Of a DNA stretch of 64,000 nt, positions 53,301 to 62,300 are shown piece after piece; the stretch's first letter is position 1, and every line of letters begins with the position of its first letter. The position numbers were made by a program, and so were the translations under genes. The stretch is from UBA6109 sp035366835 (GTDB lineage: Bacteria; Desulfobacterota; Syntrophia; Syntrophales; UBA6109), in the NCBI GenBank assembly GCA_035366835.1, contig DAOSIS010000013.1:38831-102830 (forward strand). The letters are read 5' to 3'. A model generated the notes under the pieces. The model was given only the letters and a program-made list of their open reading frames with translations. It was not told the DNA's origin and made no database searches.

Positions 53301-56300
53301 CGGCGGCGTCGTCGCCGGCGGAGATCCGGGTTTCCAGGGCGGCGGAGACGTGAACATCACCGCGGGCTGCCCGGTCGTTATTTCGGAGAACATCGTCGCC
53401 GCAGGGACGATCATCGTGACCGCATCGGATACGGCGGCGGCCGGCGACGACCTGACGATCCTGAGCGGCGTCACTGTGCGTTCGACGACGTCGCAGGTCA
53501 TTCTGCGGGCCGGCGACAACGTATCGCTCCAGGCCGGCAGCACGGTACAGGCCGTGAACAAGGTCACGATCGACGGCGACTACGGCAACGCGGATGCGGG
53601 CGTCGGCAGCACCATGAGCCTGCTGGGGACGATCACGGGCAGCGAACTCGAGGTCAACGGCAACGCCGACGGCGACACCGTCACCATCACGAACGTGACG
53701 ACAACGACGACGATCTCGACGCTGGCCGGGAACGATGTCGTGCACGTGCTGGCGACCGCGGCGACAATGACGGTGTTCGCCGGCGACGACGCCGATACGA
53801 TCAACATCCGCACCATCGGCGCCTCCACCACCGTGGATGCGGGTTCCGGCGACGACGGGATCAACGTCGGTTCCCGGGCGGGCATCGACAACGTCAACGG
53901 CAACGTCAACGGAATCGGCGCGCGACTGACGGTGACCGGCGGGGCCGGTTCGGACATCCTGAACGTGGACGACACCGGCGATGCGGCGGCCAACACGGGC
54001 ACGCTGCGCGCTACGGAACTGGTCGGGTTGGGGATGAGCGCCGGCATCGGCTACGGCACCCTGGAGACGCTGAATATCCGCCTGGGTTCCGGCGGTGACA
54101 CCCTGACGATCGAGGGCACCCACGCCCAGGCCACGAACCTCTATACGAACGCCGGGACGGATACGGTCAATATCCGGACCATCAGCGGCGTGACCACCGT
54201 GGACGTGGGCGCCGGGAACGACATCGTCAATGTCGGGACGCAGGCGGGCCTCGCGGGATTCAACAACTTCGCCGGGGACGTCAACGCTATCGGTGCCCTC
54301 CTGACCCTGACCGGCGGGGCCGGCACGGACATCCTGAATGTGGACGACACGGGCGACGCGGCGGCGAACACCGGGGTCCTGACCTCGACCCGTCTGACCG
54401 GACTCGGCATGGGCGATGCCGATCAGAGCGCCGTGAACGCGGCGGCGGGCATCACATACGGGACCCTCGAGACCCTGAACATCTCGCTGGGGTCAGGCGG
54501 AGACACCTTTACGTTCGACAGCACATCCGCCTCGACAACGACGACCCTCAATACCCTTGCCGGCGCGGACACGATCAACGTTCACCGCGTGGACGCAGCG
54601 ACCTTCGTCAACGCCGGGACCGGCGACGACGTCGTTCATGTCCACAACGCCGCGAACACCGTCAACGAGATATCCGGGCTGCTCACCCTCCGCGGAGACG
54701 GGGGGAACAATATCCTCAACGTCCACGATTCCGGCGACGCCGCGGGCAACACCGGCATCGTGACGGCAACGCGGATCACCGGGCTCGGCATGGGGAACGC
54801 GGACCAGAATACCGTCATTGCATCCCTGGGCATTGACTATGACCTGTTCAACACCCTGAATCTCCGCCTGGGTTCGGGTCTGAACCATCTCGATGTCACC
54901 GATACGCATGTGCGGCTCACGAACATCTATGGCGGCAGCGGCAAGGACGTCGTCGTGTTCGGCGCAGTGAGCGGAATGACCAACATGTACGGCGGCGCCG
55001 GCGATGACGAGATCACGGCGGACAAACTGCCGTCGCTGACCAGCACCAATGACGGCGGGGTCCGGAATACCCTCAATATCGACGGACAGGCCGGGAACGA
55101 TATCTATACCGTCAACTACGACGGCAGCGGCGATACCCTGATCAATATCGATGACACCGGTGCGGCCCCGGCAGTCGTCGACCTGACCAGCGCCGGTACC
55201 GGGCAGTTGGTGGCTCCGGACGAGAAGCTGTTCGACCCGACTGCGGCCGTGAATGTTGCCAACGACACGATCACCCTGGATGCCGGCGATTATTCGACCG
55301 GCCAGATGGTCTATTACGAAACGATCGACGGCGCCAATACGAAGATCGGGGGCCTCGAAAACAAGTATTACTATTACGTCATCAAGATCGACGCGGCGAC
55401 GATCCAATTGGCGGCCACGGCGGACGATGCATCGCGTTCGAGGGCTGTCGACCTGACGGCTGCGGGTACCGGGACCGCGCATCGCCTGACCAAGGCATTC
55501 GACCCCGCCTCGGCGGTGGATGCGGCTGCCGATACGGTCACCCTCTCGGCGCACGGATATACGACCGGCCAGATGGTCAAGTATCTGAACAGCGGCAGCG
55601 GGTATAGCAATATCGGCGGCCTCCAGGACGGACAGGTCTATTATATCATCAAGGTGGACGACAATACGGTGAAATTCGCCCTGACGCGGGCCGATGCGGT
55701 CAAGGCGGCGCCGGTGACGATCGACCTGACCGGTCCGGGCACGGGAGCGGCGAACAGGCTCGTGCAGGCCTTTGACGACCGGCAGATACCGGCGGGTGCC
55801 GTGGATGCCGGCGCCGACACGATCACCTACCTGTCGCACGGATTCCTGAACGGGCAGGCGGTCCGGTATCTCGCCGGCGCTTCCGGCATCGGCGGGCTGA
55901 CGGACGGGCAGATCTATTACATCGCCGTTGTCGATACGGACACGATCAAGCTGTCTGCGACCGCTCCTGCCACCGGCGATACCCTTTATGTGAACGGGAC
56001 CGATGCGGCGGATACCATCCTGATGCGCGCCAGTTCGAACGCGGCGGGCAAGGCCTTCGTGGCGGCGCTCAATGCCAATCCCGCAACCGAAGTGCAGAGG
56101 GTCAACTACACCAGCGCAATCGACGATCTGATCGTTGATGCCCGGGGCGGCGACGACAACGTCACCGTGGACGATAACCGTGTCAAGACGCTGATCCTCG
56201 GCGGCGCAGGGAATGATACCTTCCAGGTGGGACAGGTCTTCAAGTCGGTACGGGATGTGGCCCTGGCGGGCGTGGCGGCCGACGACGTGTTTGCCACGAT

Positions 56301-59300
56301 CGAAACCACGCGCGGATTCCTCAGCAACGGCGTGAGCTTCCAGACGACCTTCGACGGACAGGACGGCAACGACAGCTTTGTCATTTTCCGCAACAAGGGA
56401 AGCATCACCCTGCTCGGCGGCGCGGGGGACGATTCCTTTACCGTCAGGGCCTTTGCCGCGGAATCATCGCGGACCAGCATCAGCGGACAGGCGGGCAGGG
56501 ATTTCGTCCAGTATGTCGCCAACGCCGATGTCTCGATCGACGGCGGAGACGGGAACGACACGCTGAAGCTCATCGGAACGGAGTTTTCCGACGTCTTTGA
56601 AGTGACCTGGGATGCCATTTACGGAGCGGGAAGGACCCTGACTTACGAGAATGTGGAGCAGATCACCATTGACGGCGGTGAAGGCAATGACGAGTTCTAT
56701 ATCCTCAGCACGCCTGCGGACGGGAGTATCAGCCTTTACGGGGGGCTGGGGAGCGATACGTTCATTATCTCCAGCCGCATCTCCGTTGACACCGGCCTGC
56801 CGGTCCAGGTGGATGCCGGAGACAGGGACGCCTTCGGCAACGTCATTTATCACACGGAAGCGGAACCTGTGGGAAGCCGCACCCTGGACGTGATTCTCGG
56901 CCCCATATCGATTTACGGCGGGGAGAGCGAGGGGACCAGCGGCGGGTTGAGCAACGTACTGATCCTTCCCGGTGAAACCAATGTCCCCGCCTCCAGTTAC
57001 AATGTCGTGGCGTTTACGGGGACCGGTGCAGCCGGGGCAACGGACAGCATGACGGTCGAGACGGCCGACCTGGAAGCCGCGGTGGTCGACCTCGGCCTTG
57101 CCGACATGAGCAGGCTGGTGGGCCGGACCATCGAAATCGGAGTGGGATCCGGACTCGGCAGGTTCTGGAGAATCACGAGTATCGCCGCAGACCCCGGTGA
57201 TGCCTCCCTGAGCGTCCTTACCCTGAAGAATCCGACGACCCTGGCATCCGAATGGACGACGCTGCCGAATGGAGCCAGTCAATATGCCATCACGAACCTC
57301 TCGCCCAACTTCTTTGTCGCCGAAGATCAGCAGATCGATGTGGCCGTCGTGTACAACGACCTGAACTCGACGGCCCAGACGGGAACGCTTACGGCGACGC
57401 GGCTGAGCGGGTTGAACATGGGCGTGAAGGATGCCTCGGGAGCCGTCACGAACCCCGCGTTCATCAATTACTCCGGTCTGGAAAATCTCGAAATCTTCCT
57501 GGGCTCGGGAGCGGACACCTTCACCGTGACGGGCACCATGAAGCGGGACGACGGTTATCGGACGATCACGGTCGTGAATACCGCCGCCGGCAACGATACG
57601 GTCACGGTCGCCCTGAATGCCGCCGTCGACGGTTTCTTTGCCCTCAATACGGAATCCGGTGACGATCATGTGGACGCGAGCGCATCGACACTGGCCGTCA
57701 CCGTCTTCGGCGGTCTGGGCGCCGATACGATCAAAGGCGGTCAGGGCGGCGACACGATCTTCGGCGACCAGGGGCGGATCGATTATCTTGACGGATCCGG
57801 AAACGTCGTCACCCGCCTGGGGCTTGGTCTCACGGACCGCGTGGTCCTCACCCCCGCCCAGTCGGTCTCCGGAGAGGCCGATGTCTCGTTCTTCCAGACG
57901 GACGGCGTGAACCGTCAGGCGACCCTGGTCACGACGCGGGACGCGGCAGCGGGAGGCGCCGATGTCATCGACGGCGGAGATGGAAACAACGTCATCCTCG
58001 GCGGTATCGCCGGCGATTCCATTACGACGGGTACGGGAACGGACCTGATCCTGGGTGACAACGGGTCGATTCAGTATGACGCCGCCGGAGTGCTGAGCAG
58101 GCTGCAGGCCACCAACCCCGAACTGGGTGCGATTGACACGATCAACGCAGGCGCCGGGACGAAGCACATCATCGGCGGGTTCGGTGCGGATACGATCACG
58201 GGCGGTGCGGGCGACCACGTGGTGATCGGTGACAACGGCCAAGTCGACTACGACAGCGACGGCGCGGTGAAGGTCGTGACGACAACGGATACGGTGGACC
58301 ATCCGGAGTACGGCGGGGCGGACACGATCACGGTCGGGGACGGGAACAACGTGATCCTGGGCGGCATGGGAGCGGACGCGATCACGACTGCGACGGGAAC
58401 GGACGTGGTCCTTGGTGACAACGGGACGGTGGCGTACGCGGGAGCCGTGGGATCGCTGAAGCTGAGCTTGATCGTGTCGACGGTGCCCTCGCGCGGCGGG
58501 AATGACGTCATCTCGACGGGTAACGGTACGAAACACATCATAGGCGGGTACGGTTCGGACACGGTCACGGCGCTGGTGGGGAACCACAACGTGATCGGCG
58601 ACAACGGTCAGATCGATTACGACACGGACGGCGCCGTGAAGGTTCTCCAGACCACGGACACGGAGGTGGATTCGGCCTTTGGTGACGCGGATACGATCAA
58701 CGTCGGGAACGGGAACAACCACATCCTGGCGGGGATGGGTGGCGACACGGTCACGACTGCGACGGGAACGGACGTGGTCCTTGGTGACAACGGGACGGTG
58801 GCGTACGCGGGAGCTGTGGGAGACTTGAAACTGAGCCAGATCGTATCGACGGTGCCATCGCAAGGCGGGAACGACGTCATTGCTACGGGCAATGGGGACA
58901 AGCACATCATCGGTGGATTCGGATCGGATACGATCACGGCGCTGGTGGGGAACCACAACGTGATCGGCGACAACGGTCAGATCGACTATGACACGGATGG
59001 CGCCGTGAAGGTTCTCCAGACCACGGACACGGAGGTGGATTCGGCCTTTGGTGACGCGGACACGATCAACGTCGGCGACGGGGACAACCACATCCTGGCC
59101 GGTATGGGAGCGGACGCGGTCACGACTGCGACGGGCACGGACGTGATCCTTGGCGACAACGGGACGGTGACGTACGCCGGGGCGGTGGGATCGTTGAAGC
59201 TGAGCCAGATCGTCTCGACGGTTCCCTCGCGAGGCGGGAACGACGTCATCTCGTCCGGCAACGGCGCAAAGCACATCATTGGCGGTTACGGAGCGGATTC

Positions 59301-62300
59301 GATCACATCCGGAGCGGGCGACCATATTGTGATTAGCGACGCGGGTCAGTTGGATTACGACTCCCATGGGGTGGTGAAGACGCTTCAGACGACGGACACG
59401 GTTGACCATCCGGAGTACGGCGGGGATGACATTGTCACGATCACCGGAGACGGGAACAACCATATCCTGGGTGGCATGGGATCGGATAAGATTACGGATC
59501 TTTCGACCACTACGGGCACCACGGACGTGATCCTTGGCGACAACGGTGAGGTGAGTTACGAGGCCGACGGATCGGGAGCCTTGAAGCTTCACCGGATCGT
59601 ATCGACGGTACTGTCGCAGGGTGGAGGCGTTGGTGCGGACACGATCAAGACGGGCGCCGGGACGAAGCACATTATTGGCGGGTACGGAGCGGATACGATC
59701 GAAGCGGGTGCCGGGGACCATGTGATCGTAGGCGATGCAGGCCAGATCGATTACGACACGGACGGGTCGGTGAAGGTGCTGACGACGACGGACACGGAGG
59801 CGAACTCGGGGTACGGCGGGGACGATACGATCACGGTCGGGAACGGCGACAACGTGATTCTTGGCGGGATGGGCGTTGATGCGATCACGACGGCGGACGG
59901 CACGGACGTGATCTTGGGCGACAACGGCACGGTGACCTATGCGGGCGCTGTGGGATCGCTGAAGCTGAGCCAGGTCGTCTCGACGGTTCCGTCGCGCGGC
60001 GGGAATGACGTCATCTCGTCCGGCAACGGCGCAAAGCACATCGTTGGCGGATATGGTTCGGACACGATTACATCCGGAGTTGGCGATCACATCGTGGTTG
60101 GCGACGCCGGTCAGTTGGATTACGACTCCCATGGAGTGGTGAAGACGCTTCAGACAACGGACACGGTTGATCATCCGGAGTACGGCGGGGACGACATTGT
60201 CACGATCACCGGAGACGGGAACAACCATATCCTGGGTGGCATGGGATCGGATAAGATTACGGATCTTTCGACCACTACGGGCACCACGGACGTGATCCTT
60301 GGCGACAACGGTGAGGTGAGTTACGAGGCCGACGGATCGGGAGCCTTGAAGCTTCACCGGATCGTATCGACGGTACTGTCGCAGGGTGGAGGCGTTGGTG
60401 CGGACACGATCAAGACGGGCGCCGGGACGAAGCACATTATTGGCGGGTACGGAGCGGATACGATCGAAGCGGGTGCCGGGGACCATGTGATCGTAGGCGA
60501 TGCAGGCCAGATCGATTACGACACGGACGGGTCGGTGAAGGTTGTAGCGACGACGGACACGGAGGCGAATTCCGGGTACGGCGACGATGATACGATCACG
60601 GCGGACAACGGCGACAACATCATCCTTGGCGGCATGGGCGCTGATGTGATCACGACGGGTACGGGTACGGATGTGATCCTTGGGGACAACGGGATGGTGA
60701 CGTACGCGGGCGCTGTGGGAGACTTGAAGCTGAGCTCGATCGTCTCGACGGTGACGTCCCGCGGCGGGAATGACGTCATCACGACGGGTAACGGCGCAAA
60801 GCACATCGTTGGCGGATATGGTGCGGACACGATTACATCCGGAGCGGGCGATCATGTAGTGATCGGCGACGCGGGTCAGGCGGATTACGATGCCCATGGA
60901 GTGGTGAAGACGCTTCAGACGACGGACACGGTGGACCATCCGGAGTACGGTGGAGCGGACCAGATCACGATCACGGGGAGCGGTAACAACCATTTATTGG
61001 GCGGCATGGGAGCGGACGTCATCAAATCGAATGCGACCTTGGCGGATACCGTGGATGTGATTCTGAGCGACAATGGCAAGGTGAGTTACGAAGCCGACGC
61101 ATCCGGAGTATTGAAGTTGAGCCGGGTTGAATCGACGGTTCTTTCTCACGGGAGCGACTACGGGGTTGTGAGCGGTGATGACACGATCGAGACTGGAGCC
61201 GGGACGAAGCACATTATTGGCGGGTACGGAACGGATACGATCACGGCCTTGATGGGCGATCACAACGTGATCGGCGACAACGGCCGGATCGATTACGACA
61301 GCGACGGGGCCGTGAAGGTGCTGACGACGACGGACACAGTTGACCATCCGGAGTACGGCGGGGATGACACGATCACGGTTGGGAACGGGAACAACCACAT
61401 CCTGGCGGGGATGGGAGCGGACACGATCACGACGGCGGACGGCACGGATGTGATCTTGGGCGACAACGGGACCATCACTTATGCGGGATCTGTTGGATCG
61501 CTGAAGCTGAGCCAGGCGGTTGCGACGCTGCTGTCCCAGGGTGCGATTGACACGATCAACGCAGGCGCCGGGACGAAGCACATCATCGGCGGGTTCGGTG
61601 CGGATACGATCACGGGCGGTGCGGGCGACCACGTGGTGATCGGTGACAACGGCCAAGTCGACTACGACAGCGACGGCGCGGTGAAGGTCGTGACGACAAC
61701 GGATACGGTGGACCATCCGGAGTACGGCGGGGCGGACACGATCACGGTCGGGGACGGGAACAACGTGATCCTGGGCGGCATGGGAGCGGACGCGATCACG
61801 ACTGCGACGGGAACGGACGTGGTCCTTGGTGACAACGGGACGGTGGCGTACGCGGGAGCCGTGGGATCGCTGAAGCTGAGCTTGATCGTGTCGACGGTGC
61901 CCTCGCGCGGCGGGAATGACGTCATCTCGACGGGTAACGGTACGAAACACATCATAGGCGGGTACGGTTCGGACACGGTCACGGCGCTGGTGGGGAACCA
62001 CAACGTGATCGGCGACAACGGTCAGATCGATTACGACACGGACGGCGCCGTGAAGGTTCTCCAGACCACGGACACGGAGGTGGATTCGGCCTTTGGTGAC
62101 GCGGATACGATCAACGTCGGGAACGGGAACAACCACATCCTGGCGGGGATGGGTGGCGACACGGTCACGACTGCGACGGGAACGGACGTGGTCCTTGGTG
62201 ACAACGGGACGGTGGCGTACGCGGGAGCTGTGGGAGACTTGAAACTGAGCCAGATCGTATCGACGGTGCCATCGCAAGGCGGGAACGACGTCATTGCTAC

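Noticed and set aside
44521..54123. A 3,200-codon open frame on the minus strand (and others of 2,802, 1,509, 1,417 and 968 codons) opposite the giant gene
   Set aside because: They mirror the GC-rich, Ala/Gly/Asp/Thr-biased codons of the + strand gene, giving Arg/Asp/Gly/Val-rich translations with no recognisable domains or coherent repeats of their own. They lack ribosome sites and overlap the giant frame completely.
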